Positions 45,213-56,405 of a stretch of DNA of 64,000 nucleotides are shown here, one piece after another. The notes under the pieces were generated by a model. It worked only from the letters and a program-made list of their open reading frames with translations. It was not told the origin of the DNA and did not search any database. Every line of letters begins with the position of its first letter. The stretch's first letter is position 1. Source of the DNA: Allolobophora icterica (taxonomy: Eukaryota > Annelida > Clitellata > Crassiclitellata > Lumbricidae). A program made the position numbers and the translations under genes. The stretch lies in the NCBI GenBank assembly GCA_963556255.1, contig OY744610.1, positions 66,167,192 to 66,231,191 of the forward strand, given 5' to 3'.

Positions 45213-48200
45213 ATGAACATGAGATCAACAGAAGGGCTTCTCAACACGTGTACTAGGCAATATGACGGTTTTGACTCTTGCACTTATGTGGATCTCAACA
45301 TTACACTTCGCCCACCAGATGAACACGAGATCAGTGTCTTGAGCGTTGATGAAGGCATGCCATCATCGGCTGAGAAGCAGTGGGAGAAGACTCCATCAGA
45401 CAAATATGCTTCCTCACCTTCGACGCATTGCATCATTGTCATTTGTGTGCTGATTGGATTCCAACTGATTGGTGAGTTTTGAATATTGTTTTTTGATTAG
45501 GCTGATTTTTATAATACGAATTTCTTCATTCTATTATCTGTGCATGACATTATTTTTATTTTTAAATAGCAATTTCTATTATGCTGGTATCTTGTAAATA
45601 GGGCATCAATTGATGGTGCTCCAAAATCAAGCCCGAGCCAAGTCAGTACCCAGAAGGCCAATCCATTAACATTATTTTGTTTAACATAGCTTGTTGGTCT
45701 TTCAGTCACGATGTGGGGGTTCAAAACTCCATCAGGACACAGATGTTTTGTATTTCTATTTCCTTGTATGCCAAGGCCTAGAAATGAACTCACTCCATAC
45801 CTACGATGCCCTGTGGCGTACCGAATGGGGGGCAGAGGGGGCGAGTCGCCCCGGGAGGCACTTTTGCAGGGGCGCAAAATAGGGTTGGAGAAAAATAAAA
45901 AGAGTGAATGTTGGATAAAAACTGAAAAGTAGGATACAAAAAAGAAAGAAAAAGAGGGCAAGAAAGAAGCACCGTCACTTTGGTCAAGTCGGCTTGGCTT
46001 CCGTTGATCGGTAGGGGCGGCATAACTCTTAGAGGACTACGTTAAACCTAAATAGAATTGCAGAGAAGGAAGCGGAATTGCATTTATCTAGTAAACTGTA
46101 GTGTAAACAGAATAACAGACTACATAGGGGCCTACAGCATCACCTTGTCACCTTGTGCTGTCAGCTCCTGGAGCTCTAGCAACCGTCATGATACACGTTT
46201 TCCATTGCTTCATATTCGATGTCAGGTCCCTTAGTTCTTCCAAATTCATGCCAGTTACATCTTGAATCTCATCCATCCATTTCTTCCTTGGTCGACCCCG
46301 TCTTTTTTTCCCCTCACCACAAGCCAACATCATTTCCTTTTCTAGCCCATCAGATCGCATAACATGACCAAAGAATCCTAGCCTACAGCATAGCAAACTT
46401 TAAAGCTTATTCTTGTTATGCTGCCTTTCATAATCATATTATATATACGCCGTTATACAGGTATGTGTGTCTAAACGAATCAATGACTTAGAATAAAATT
46501 TAATCACAAACTATCAACATCACCACCACAGCCTTTCACCACTTGTTTTGTACTCTTTTAAAATTAATTTAAAAATTGGTCTGGTTTTGACAGAAGTTGA
46601 CTGCATCATTTTGTCATTTTGTCAAATGACCACTTAACCTTTCAACTGGGTTTAGTAATAGTATTCAGTTTTTTTCTAATCTTAATCTCAAAACTTCTAA
46701 AGTAAGTAAGTAAGTAAGGTAGTATATCCTTTATTAATCCAACTGCTAACCGCATTTTGGTTTACACATGTACATCACGTCCAGATTAAAGTACTAAGGC
46801 CTATATTCCGGTGAAAATCATCCTAATTATGAAAGATTTACGAGCTAGACTGTCAGCAGTCGGGAGAACCCGATTATGAACACGGGGTCGCAAAGTATAA
46901 CCCGTATGCTTAACAGGAGGTAATAGCACATGAAGCACATGTGTAGGACATGTAAGGACGGTCGTGAAAAGTTTAGAATCAGCAGTACGGATCAATTGTT
47001 CGAATCTAGGGTAGTCCACAGGAAGATAACCAGCTTTAATCAGTCTCCTAAATATTGCCTGTAGTCTCTCACTCGCCACTCGAAGGCCAAGCACAGGCAC
47101 CAGCCCATTCTCGGTTACTCGCTATTAATTTGGCAATGCTGTCCATTGAAAGAGAGATGGCTGAAACAATTAATTTTGATGATGTCATAAATGATTTTGC
47201 AGTTGTAAAAGCTCGCAAGATAACGTTAATAGGATATTGATAATAATGGTAATTATGACATAATATGACATGTACCGGTATATACTGTACTGTACAGTAT
47301 TGTACAAATCACAGCGAGTCAGCGGCTGTCGCAACTCATGCAATAAAACGTTTTATTATGCAACAAAATAGATTTCAGTACGTTGAAAATGTATAGGCCT
47401 AGCTAAAATGGATAATTACAAAATACAGTGAAAAGTAAAAAAATCCAAAAGGGCTATAAACTATATAAAATAACACTGTAGTGTAGGCCTATATGTAATA
47501 CGATCGTCATGCAATATCTTAGAGTTAGAGAAAATAGCATATCGACAATTAAGTGGCCAACCTTCCAAATAACTTAGAATGCTGGACCATTGTTTGACAG
47601 ATGGCCATCACTATTCAGCTTAATGTAATGCAATCCATCAACAGCAGAGCTTTGGAAAGGTGTCCATTGCATTTGTGCTTGTGTTAAGGATCTTTAGACA
47701 CCAGACTATGTTATGTTTATTTTGTAACACATTTTTTCAGGCGATGACTGTTTTTCCATTGTGACTCAGATTTTTCTGTTGAAACAGGTAGTGTCAGAGC
47801 AGAGTCCGTTCAGTGGGTGCGACCTGGAGACCAGGTGATGTTACCTTTTGGTAACGGTCACGATTGTTCCCAAGGTCGTTTTCAGTGGTACCATACTCCT
47901 GCAAATGAAGTGGAAACAGTTATATCGTATGGACGAACGTGCAAGGAGAAAAAGATTTACAGTGTGGACGAGTTGTGTCATCTGTGTTTCAACGCCACCA
48001 GTGGAACTGCTGGATCTTATCGCCTGTTTGACGATGATAAACATGTAGACCTTGATGAAAGAAGAATTTTGTGTAAGGTTATTGCTTTAACTGACCTAAC
48101 TTATATGGGCATTTTTTACTTATACTTGTAATATTAATATACTAGTTCTGGCCGTTTGTATTCGTATGCTAGGGATAGGAAAGTGACATATAGTTTTATA

Positions 48201-48731
48201 GCGATGATGCTTTAAAATTTATGAAAGTACATATTTGTTGTTGTAAACTTGTCAGTTTTATAATCTCTTGTTGGAGTTTAATTATTTTTCTTGCTGAATT
48301 GAAGATATTAAGTTTGGTACATCGTACAGATGTCTGTCAGAAATTGTTGTCCAAAACATTCACAATAATTGAGAAATCAAAGCCATTGTGGTTTCATCTT
48401 AACTTTTTTTGTCAGTTTTAAGTGCAGGCATTTATTTACTTTTGAACATTGTGTTGTACTATATGTTGCTTAATTCTGTGGGATTTTCAGAACACAAGTA
48501 GCTGGTTAACAGTAATTAATAATTATAATTGCGTAGAGCTTTCTATGTTCTTTTATGTTTTTTTTTACAGTAGGTGAATTGCCCAAATCGGAAGCAATCA
48601 ATCAATCAATCAATTTTATCGAGCATTTGGAAGCATATGAAATACCTGTCAGAAGTTGCTGTTCGTGTACCTGCCTTCCACTCAGTCTTCTGATGGTGCT
48701 TGTTGCCTTGGCTGTATGGTATCAAGAATAA
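45213..48731 (+). CDS. Unrecognised membrane protein with an Ig-like domain, 3 exons
   Basis: Exons: 45203-45471 (coding from ATG 45213), 47788-48072, 48571-48731. Both introns are phase 1 with good sites (TTTCTAG, ATTG|GTGAGT, AAACAG, TTGT|GTAAGG, TTTACAG). The 705 nt encode 234 aa. Residues 1-70 are polar with an NIT sequon at 29. Residues 73-87 are a short hydrophobic segment (CIIVICVLIGFQLIG). Residues 88-182 look like an Ig-like fold: VRPGDQVMLPF (B strand), FQWYH (C strand with core Trp120), and NATSGTAGSYRLF (F strand). Residues 211-216 are CCSCTC, followed by a C-terminal hydrophobic helix 217-232. The B-strand Cys is replaced by Phe107 and the F-strand Cys by Leu166; C113, C138, C150 and C153 are available for other disulfides. 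An upstream exon is likely because 45203 follows an acceptor and the frame is open. AATAAA overlaps the stop. I do not recognise a family; Ig-like is inference from pattern only. Confidence 0.6.
45595..45990. mobile_element. LINE B tail (minus) and an unclassified G-rich element in the Ig-like gene intron
   Basis: GGGCATCAATTGATGGTGCT (45600-45619) is a diverged reverse family B tail. 45818-45890 (ACCGAATGGGGGGCAGAGGG, GGGAGGCACTTTTGCAGGGG) looks like a transposon end, but I see no target duplication. Confidence 0.45.
46130..46400 (-). mobile_element. RTE-like LINE C-terminal fragment
   Basis: The minus frame reads LGFFGHVMRSDGLEKEMML and KKRRGRPRKKWMDEIQDVTG, the usual C-terminal motif of RTE-type ORF2. 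It lies in intron 1 of the Ig-like gene. Confidence 0.85.
46695..47110 (-). mobile_element. LINE family C 3' end
   Basis: The minus frame reads FEQLIRTADSKLFTTVLT and ADSLARKSFIIRMIF, then a (TTAC)n tail at 46700-46718, in the Ig-like gene intron. Confidence 0.85.
47111..47787. other. Remaining intron 1 of the Ig-like gene
   Basis: AT-rich with two TAGGCCTA palindromes (47394, 47484). No exon recognised. Confidence 0.5.
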
Positions 48732-48798
48732 ATTTATTCTGAAGACCAGTGGTAAACATCTTGTAAAAAAATGTCAGACTAATTGGCAGCATTTAAAT

Positions 48799-49119
48799 CC
48801 GGGATTTCCAACCTTTTCTATGCCCTGCACCCCTAGGAAATGTTTGATTAATGTTCGCACCCCCTACTAAAATAATATCACATTTGAAGCTGAATAAGTC
48901 AAATTTCTATTTTTTTTTTACCACAGACTGAACCATATACACTCATACAGTACTGTTGGTGAACAAACTGAACTAAAAATGAGCTTTTAACTCAGTGCAT
49001 AGAATGCAAATTTTAGAAAAAATTGTAAACAGGAAAAAAATCAGAAAAAAAGTAACATGCTTTCCCTCTCTGTCACACCCTCTGAAATGCCATCCCGCAC
49101 CCCAGGTTGGGAACCTCTG
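48799..49119. mobile_element. hAT-like element, 321 bp
   Basis: Ends CCGGGATTTCCAACC and (reverse complement) CAGAGGTTCCCAACC lie between ATTTAAAT duplications (48791-48798 and 49120-49127). The GGTTCCCAACC end type is common among hAT elements. Confidence 0.8.
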
Positions 49120-49409
49120 ATTTAAATCGTATTGAATATCTCTCGGATATTTCATTGGTTGACTGCGGATAGGCATAGTGCTTTGTTCATCAGTTCACAA
49201 ACAGTATTTCAACTTAATCCAAAATTAATAAATTCTGAATATTATTTTAATTAAATCACCAAGTGAGTCAACTTAGTCAACTGAAACTGTTTAACCTCTT
49301 CGCTGCGGAGGACGAGTATGTCTCGTCATGGAAATGCTATTGCCATACGCGAAGGACGAGTATGTCTCGTCATCGAAATTATAGGTACCCATTTGATGCC
49401 CTGGTCATA

Positions 49410-49636
49410 TACAACACATAAATACATACATATATACATACATAAATACACGCAAGCATACATACATACATACATGCATGCATATACACATACATGCATA
49501 CATACATACATACATACATACATACAAACACACACATATACATATATACATACATCATGCATAGTATACATATATAGTAATATATATACAAACATATATA
49601 TTACTATATATATGTTTGTATATATAGTAATATATA
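49410..49636. repeat. (ATAC)n microsatellite, left half
   Basis: ATACATAC-rich sequence ending in a palindrome of TATATAGTAATATATA type just before the LTR. Confidence 0.92.
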
Positions 49637-50041
49637 TGTCAGAGGTCCCTTATAGTTTTATATATATCGCTCGATGTTTAATGTAGAAAGAGAACAAAAC
49701 GGTCGTTTTCAACATAAAACTTCTTCTTTCTTTTCTCTAATCTCCGTCTGACCTCTACACGCCCCCTTCGGGCTGCCTTATATAACCTTTGAAAACCACA
49801 CTCAGACATACACCAAACAACACTCAGAAACATCTAACAAGTCCATCCTTAGGACAAGCAACCAAACACACAAACATACTCCCACAGAGTCTCCTTCTCA
49901 CTCTTCGACCATCCCTTCTATTTCTCTAATCAACGACACACACACTCCCACAGAGTATCCTTCTCTATCTTCTTCTTCCTTCCCTTCTGTTTCTCTAATC
50001 GTTCAACATATAACATATTCATATAACATATTCATATAACA
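49637..50041 (-). repeat. 3' LTR
   Basis: 405 bp, the copy adjoining the polypurine tract. Confidence 0.93.
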
Positions 50042-50159
50042 TATCCCCCCTCTTACAACAGAGGAAACCAGTAGGTTTCCGATACAATGCAACATCATTA
50101 AATCAAACCTAATATACAATCAACAACCACTTTGTTACACTGATAGTAAGAAACAATGC

Positions 50160-50560
50160 ACACCGTAGTGTATCATTCGAACGCAAAAACTATTCAAACG
50201 ATTTCGCTTATCCTGTCACATGGATCAGGCAAAACATATTCGCTTATTTTTCATTCAAAAGCACGTGGCACTATACAGACTATAACAAATAGCTACAAAG
50301 GCTGCCTTCACTAACCTATTGCTCACTGCCCATTCGAACATAACCATCATAAGAAATAAGGCAAACAATGTTATATCAGTCGAACCCATCAAAAACTATT
50401 CAAAAGATTTTGTTTTATCCTGTCACATGGATCAGGCAAAATATATTCACACATTTTCATTCAAAAGCTCGTGGCACTAGCAGATCTGTTAATACAGACT
50501 ATAACAAATAGCTACAAAGGCTGCCTTCACTAACCTATTGCTCACGGCCCAGTCGGACAT
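50160..50560. repeat. Tandem ~190-bp duplication inside the LTR element
   Basis: Two diverged units each contain CTGTCACATGGATCAGGCAA, TTTCATTCAAAAGC and GGCTGCCTTCACTAACCTAT. Confidence 0.85.
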
Positions 50561-51150
50561 GCTATGTCTCCAAACTCTTTCAAAAAAACAGTGCTCTATG
50601 GCAATAATAAAAAACAACCTCTGCCACAGGTTCAAAATAATAAAGCTCCTCTCACGGGCATTCATTATAACAGACTAAACCCACCAACACTTCAAAACCT
50701 ATCTCTACTCTCACTAGAAATAAGCCGCTATATTCCTTGTTTCTTCCATGTTACCAAGAAAATATGATGCTCAAACCTACTCTTGTAAATTTCAACAGAC
50801 TGTCAATTTCAACAGACTGTAAATTTCAACAGACTGATTCTATACTTCACCTATTCAGATAGAACATCAAACGTATCTTATAACTCCTTAAAGACACCTC
50901 ATGAATAAATGAAAAAAAAACTTCTGTCTATCTAAAAATGTAAAATAACCACACGGAGCTATTGAAATACTAAATTCTCCTTCAACCAAACTATTAGCAA
51001 AATAACACAGCAAGCATTTTCTGACTAGTTCACCTAACATTCCTGAACTCTTATCACTCACTGATTTAAAAAAAACCTATTAAAAAAACTTAGTCCATAT
51101 CACACGAAACTATTCAACTAATTATTTTCGCATTCACGACTACACATATC

Positions 51151-51921
51151 TTAGTCCCAACCACCGTATTCAACTCTTCGACCACACTCACAGTAGTAAG
51201 GTGTATATAAACCTGTATTCACATTGGGAGTATTTTCTGCAGATATACCTGACCGTTCATTAGACCGTTCAGTTGACCGTTCCTTAGACCGTTCAGTAGA
51301 CCGTTCAATAGACCGTCCATGGCCCGTCGACCGGTTAAACACGTGTCCCGCTGACAACCTTTCTTCGCGTAATGCAGACAGTTGTCCGTCGACACCAGGA
51401 CGAGTTAACCGAGCCACGACGTTCTGCGACATCGGAGGAACGCGAGAAAACTCTTCAAAGACACTCGCTCGTCCTCGTCCCTCCCGTTGACCAGAACGAA
51501 AACCAGGAGCGTACGCAGGTACAGAATCATACGCCTGTCTGAACGGACGTCTTTCCGACGACCGGTCACATGGTGGATACCATCGCTCAGAAGCATACGC
51601 CTCCGACCGAATTCTCTCCCGACGACCATCCTCGACTGACCTCAGGTGTTCCACTCGACTACCCGCGATGGAAGTTGAATTTACACGGCCACCACCAACC
51701 AGCGAGCTTGACCAGGCGTGTTGACCGTCTCCGACCGACCTCAGACCACCCGCGCTGTAGTTCGACCACGTGCCGTAACGACTGACAGAATTGGACCAAC
51801 GTCTTCGACTTTCGACCGACTGCGACCAGCGTCGTAGACCATAAACTCGACTTCGACTATCCTCGACATCACCGTCTCTACAATTAAATGAAAAATCATC
51901 ACTTTCGGCACGAGCCCCCAT
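51151..51921 (-). CDS. Arg/Ser-rich ORF of the LTR element (gag position)
   Basis: 256 aa, the only long frame in the internal region. Its ATG overlaps the start of the putative primer-binding site (MGARAE). Composition is very rich in Arg, Ser and Gly, with an ERSTERSKERS repeat near the C-terminus and no zinc knuckle, protease or polymerase motif. By position it would be gag-like, but I cannot assign a domain. It might be a captured or decayed sequence. High GC against AT-rich surroundings suggests real coding constraint in the recent past. Confidence 0.5.
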   Translation of the reverse strand: MGARAESDDFSFNCRDGDVEDSRSRVYGLRRWSQSVESRRRWSNSVSRYGTWSNYSAGGLRSVGDGQHAWSSSLVGGGRVNSTSIAGSRVEHLRSVEDGRRERIRSEAYASERWYPPCDRSSERRPFRQAYDSVPAYAPGFRSGQREGRGRASVFEEFSRVPPMSQNVVARLTRPGVDGQLSALREERLSAGHVFNRSTGHGRSIERSTERSKERSTERSNERSGISAENTPNVNTGLYTPYYCECGRRVEYGGWD

Positions 51922-51922
51922 T

Positions 51923-52327
51923 TGTCAGAGGTCCCTTATAGTTTTATATATATCGCTCGATGTTTAATGTAGAAAGAGAACAAAACGGTCGTTTTCAACA
52001 TAAAACTTCTTCTTTCTTTTCTCTAATCTCCGTCTGACCTCTACACGCCCCCTTCGGGCTGCCTTATATAACCTTTGAAAACCACACTCAGACATACACC
52101 AAACAACACTCAGAAACATCTAACAAGTCCATCCTTAGGACAAGCAACCAAACACACAAACATACTCCCACAGAGTCTCCTTCTCACTCTTCGACCATCC
52201 CTTCTATTTCTCTAATCAACGACACACACACTCCCACAGAGTATCCTTCTCTATCTTCTTCTTCCTTCCCTTCTGTTTCTCTAATCGTTCAACATATAAC
52301 ATATTCATATAACATATTCATATAACA
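51923..52327 (-). repeat. 5' LTR
   Basis: 405 bp, the copy adjoining the primer-binding-site-like sequence. Confidence 0.93.
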
Positions 52328-52381
52328 ATACATACATGCATAATATACATGTATACATATATAGCTACATATATACATATA

Positions 52382-52415
<34 letters not shown>

Positions 52416-52615
52416 CATACATACATACATATATACGTACACACATATATACACGGATACATATATACATACATAGTTACATACATATATACATATATAT
52501 ATATACATATATGCATACATACATACACATATACGTACGTACATACATACATACATCCATATATACATGCATACATGGATACATACATACAAACATACAT
52601 ACATGACGCACACGG
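52328..52615. repeat. (ATAC)n microsatellite, right half
   Basis: ATACATAC/TATATACA repeats continue the array interrupted by the LTR element. Confidence 0.93.
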
Positions 52616-52744
52616 GATTACAAGGCCGTCGCAGCGAAGGGGTTAATTTGAAAGAAATTTGAATAAAAATTTGCTAGTTCAATATATTGTTTTACACCTC
52701 AGAATCAGATTGATCTTGCATGCATAATAACTGCAATAGTCCCA

Positions 52745-53245
52745 GCGGCTCGGATTGGGTGCTTGGACCGAGTCCTGCGCGCAGCGGCACGCCTTATTGG
52801 TCGCATCCCGAGATTTGACCATGTCACCGAGTACATGCGAGATGTTTTGCATTGGCTTCCTATCCTGCAGCGTATTGCCTATCGGGTCTCTGCCCTAGTG
52901 TGGCGCTGCCTTGTGGGTGAGGGTCCTGTGTATTTGCGTGAGCATTGCCGCTCCACCCTGAACATCCAGCGCCGTGGTTCCCTGCGCTCTTCTAAGCAGG
53001 CTGAGCTTCTAGTTCGCCGCTCACGGACCGCCCTTAGGCAGCGCTGTGATTTTCGATCTCTGGCCCTGCAATCTGGAATGGGCTCCCAGTAGCTCTTCGC
53101 TTGGTCTCAAGCACCCATTCCGCAACATTTTATTCAAATCTCAAGACTGTACTCTTCAGCCGGGGTTGGGTCGGGAGTGCTTCTGAGTAGATAACCTTGA
53201 GGAGGCACTATATAAATTCTCCATATGAATGAATGAATGACCTTG
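52745..53245 (+). mobile_element. CR1-like LINE 3' end
   Basis: LDRVLRAAARLIGRIPRF, RDVLHWLPILQRIAYRV and a decayed SLALQSG end, then GCACTATATAAATTCTCC and a (GAAT)n tail. Confidence 0.88.
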
Positions 53246-54826
53246 CATGTATATAATGCTGATAATTTGTTGGCATTTTAAGAAACTTCCTAAAATCTGC
53301 TTCATTTTAAATTATTGGTCTGTTTAAATTTTGGGCTGCTTCTAGGTTTTCAAAATCTAATCTAAATATGATCATAGTGCCACTGTGTAGTGTGCAAGGA
53401 TGGATTTGCAAGTTAAAGATAATAGTTGGATGTGTGGATTGAGGATTTTATGTAGAATAACTGTTCACTTAACCTTTACCTCTTTACTAGGAACTTTTAG
53501 CTAAATGTAATGTAATGCAAATGGACATTTTTATACTGCCACTCAAAGGGCAAACCAAATCGGTGGCACTCTCTGCACTAGCCTATACGATGTTAAATGT
53601 CATTTAATACGAATGAAAATATTGCATCAGTTAGCAAACCATGTACAGTAAGCTGGAAGAGTCACCAATAGCAGGCCCACGCACAACCGACAGATTCCCG
53701 TTGACAGATGGCATGTCTGGTCTCTAAATGGCTTGGCTTGTCTTGTTATAAGGGGTTTGCAGTTATTATTACTATTGCCAATGCCATTTTTCCACCAGTT
53801 TTCTCAACCTTATCACAGCCCACCGTAACAGCTGCTTCGTCTTCTGGTCTGCTAAGCAGATGTTGCTCATCACATTGTGTCTCTGCAACCTCTTAAACGT
53901 GATGCCTTGCTCAAGAATAAGCTGGTTGCCTGTACTTAGCCCTTTAATAAGTAGCATCTTAGAAATGTGTGCGTTACTGAACATTACAGTTGCTTAAAAA
54001 ATTTGCAAAAAGTCACATCAAAATGAATTACAGTTCGGATTTGACTTTGTCAGCCACTAAGATGTAACAAGTGTTGCATCTGAAACTGTATAGGGACCTT
54101 TACTAGCCCTTAGCACACAACTATTTGGCCTCATCTACTGATGGATTGTTAGAACTAGTGCTATATAAATTTAAGAAATAAATAGCAGGCCTTGTGTTTC
54201 GTTGTCCAAGATTTTGTTACTTTGCCATGGAGTTCTTGAGGTGGTTCAGCGTCATTGTCTGATTGTGTTTGACTTTGCATTATGCTAGTTCGAATTGAAC
54301 TGTTATTGGGAGAAGACCCGGAAGCAAAGATTTCTGTTAGAAGTTATTAGATGTGATTATTTGTGCTAATTTCTGAATGTGTATGAATGTTTTAGGAATG
54401 CCGATGCCGTAAAAGGATTAAGGAACAACTGCGTAAAAGCTTTCCAGTTTTGGTCGAATCAAGAAGTGTTTATGCTTTTTACGTGTGAAGTCTATAAACA
54501 TTCTTATTTTCAGACTTTCTTCTGCTTGCACTTTAATTATTTAGTATAATTTAATTATCAGTGTATGCATGTATTGATCAAGTTACTAACTTGTGAGAGT
54601 TTACTTTGATGCACATGTTAAAGGAAAGACCACATTGACTACAGTGTGTGTACAACAGAAACCCATTATAACTCTGTATTTGGAAGACATGACAAGATCA
54701 TCCAATAATGAGCATGTTATTGCGTGATTACTATGTGTTGCTGAAATAAATTGGAGATCCATATCCTTGAATGTATTATGGCAGAATACGCTATAATTAA
54801 GAATGTTTTAATGAGTCTCGAGTGTA
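53246..54826. other. Interval downstream of the Ig-like gene, one possible exon
   Basis: 54396-54490 follows a TTTTAG acceptor-like site, and one frame reads ECRCRKRIKEQLRKSF before a stop, resembling a short basic cytoplasmic tail. Whether it is an alternative end of the upstream gene is unknown. Otherwise no feature. Confidence 0.2.
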
Positions 54827-54834
54827 GTTGGAGG

Positions 54835-55192
54835 CAGGCAGGGATCTACATTTTTGGGGGCCCTGTGCTGATCGAATGACGGGGCCCCTTACAATTTTAA
54901 GAGACAAGGCAGACATACAATAACCCGACACATAACTTGTTATACTTTACAGCACATAAGAAGTAGATAGGACGATTGTCACGAGGTCACGACTCGCGCA
55001 CTGACATGGAAAGAACATAGTCTGTCAAAGAACAATATTTAGTCATAGCTATGATTGCTATGATTGCTATGCATAGTGCATTGCAATTTGCACTGTTTCT
55101 TTCCTTAATCCTTTATTCTTTATTTTTTTTTACTTTTACAATTTGGGGCCCTGTGCTGCAGCACAATCAGCACCGTGGTTAATCCGGCCCTG
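54835..55192. mobile_element. hAT-like element, 358 bp
   Basis: Perfect GTTGGAGG flanks (54827-54834 and 55193-55200). The right end reads, in reverse complement, CAGGGCCGGATTAACC, a common hAT terminus; the left end CAGGCAGGGATCTAC is diverged. GGGGCCCTGTGCTG occurs near both ends. Confidence 0.75.
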
Positions 55193-55200
55193 GTTGGAGG

Positions 55201-56050
55201 AACAAAAATACACTGTATCAGTAGGCCTACATCTCACAGAAAATGTGTTACTGCAAGCATTCTTATAGATTTCTTTGCATGCTAAGTCACCCTTATCTCT
55301 GTTCTTACAGTGTGTCTTGGACATTGAATTACCATTGTTTACAAACCTAAACCATTTGCTATCTGCTTTTTGGTTTTACTTCAAAATCCTTGTTGCACTT
55401 GATTTGCACAAGATGTGCATAGTATGCACATCAATGCAAGAATTGTGTTACTGCTGTTACCCAGTATTATTATTTTTGCTGATTTGTTCTTGTTATAATT
55501 ATCATGTTATTCAAGATACACATGTACCAGTAAATGTATTTACTTGTTGTTAATGTGAATTTAGAAATGGATCTTGTAAGCTACCATGGCTGCTGTTGCA
55601 TTGCTTCGGTGCAATCAAATTACATGTATACCACATTTGATTGCAGTGTGCATAACAATTGTCACTTAATATAATTAGGTTTCGATGAATTTATTTATAG
55701 TTGCAGAAAAATGTGAAAAAGGCTATGGAAACTCTAGTTTTGTCAATAGTATATTATAATTACCTGAAGTTGAATATCGTTATTTTGTTCTACCCCTTTC
55801 TTCTTCCTCCTTTTCCTGTTCCATCCTTTTTCCTTTTTTTCAAAAATCAGGGGAAGTGCCCCTGCCGCCCCCCAAATGACGTCCCTGCCAGGCCCATTAA
55901 ACGAACCTTATATCCTGTCCACCCCCTATATGCGGCATCTCAAGTGTCTCATCCTTAAAAATACTAGGCACTTAGATAACCGATAAGTTTGAATTTTCTC
56001 CCTTTAATTTTATATCCAAAGGCGAAGTGCAAATACTTGCATAAGTGGAC
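55201..56050. other. Unassigned interval
   Basis: AT-rich with a pyrimidine-rich stretch at 55790-55850 and GCCCCTGCCGCCCCCC at 55857-55872. No supported exon. Confidence 0.4.
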
Positions 56051-56405
56051 CACAGGACTGTCCAACAGCGGGATTATTGCGTTGGGCAAGTGAATTGAAC
56101 TGGCAGAGACCTGCTCTAGGTGCCAATGGAACAGTCGACAACATTGATTATCCCAGGAAATCGGCCCGGTTATTTCTTATCGAGTCAGTCGCTGTGGAAC
56201 AGGCTTCTAAGCAAGCTACTGCCCAGTCTCGTAGTTTTGCGGTTGTGAGCCCTTCCAGCTGGAACAGCCTCCCTCAGGACTTAGGCTTGTCTTCCTCTCT
56301 CTTTCCTGTCCAGTTTCGCAAGCGCCTGAAAACATTTCTTTTTGTCAGTGAGGACAATGACCCCGGTCGGGAGCGCCTCTGATTTTGAGTGGCGCTATAT
56401 AAATT
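56050..56405 (+). mobile_element. CR1-like LINE 3' end
   Basis: RSFAVVSPSSWNSLPQDLG and FRKRLKTFLFVS, then GGGAGCGCCTCTGA...GTGGCGCTATATAAATTC, a tail resembling that of SINE-C. Confidence 0.85.

Larger units (their letters stand above)
49637..52327 (-). mobile_element. Non-autonomous LTR retrotransposon with identical LTRs
   Basis: LTRs 49637-50041 and 51923-52327 (405 bp each) look identical base for base, and each runs TGTCAGAGG...ATATAACA in plus orientation. Orientation is minus: next to the right LTR the minus strand has TGGGGGCTCGTGCCGAAA, a primer-binding-site-like start resembling tRNA-Pro type; next to the left LTR it has GTAAGAGGGGGGATA, a polypurine tract. The minus-strand LTR contains TTATATAAGG as a TATA-like box. 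The internal 1.88 kb has no pol. It inserted in an ATAC microsatellite, and I see no clean target duplication (ATATA against ATACA). Confidence 0.93.
49295..52642. mobile_element. piggyBac-like TTAA-flanked element interrupted by later insertions
   Basis: Left TTAA|CCTCTTCGCTGCGG (49291-49308) and right CGCAGCGAAGGGG|TTAA (52630-52646) are inverted. Between them lie a GACGAGTATGTCTCGTCAT repeat (49311-49372), ATAC microsatellites and an LTR element. TTAA flanks plus CCC-type ends fit the piggyBac superfamily (inference). Confidence 0.55.

Noticed and set aside
52289..52613. Tyr/Met/Ile-rich frames on both strands
   Set aside because: They are translations of the ATAC microsatellite.
55275..55553. 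92-aa hydrophobic plus-strand frame
   Set aside because: AT-rich sequence with no splice-consistent partner or recognisable motif; probably chance.
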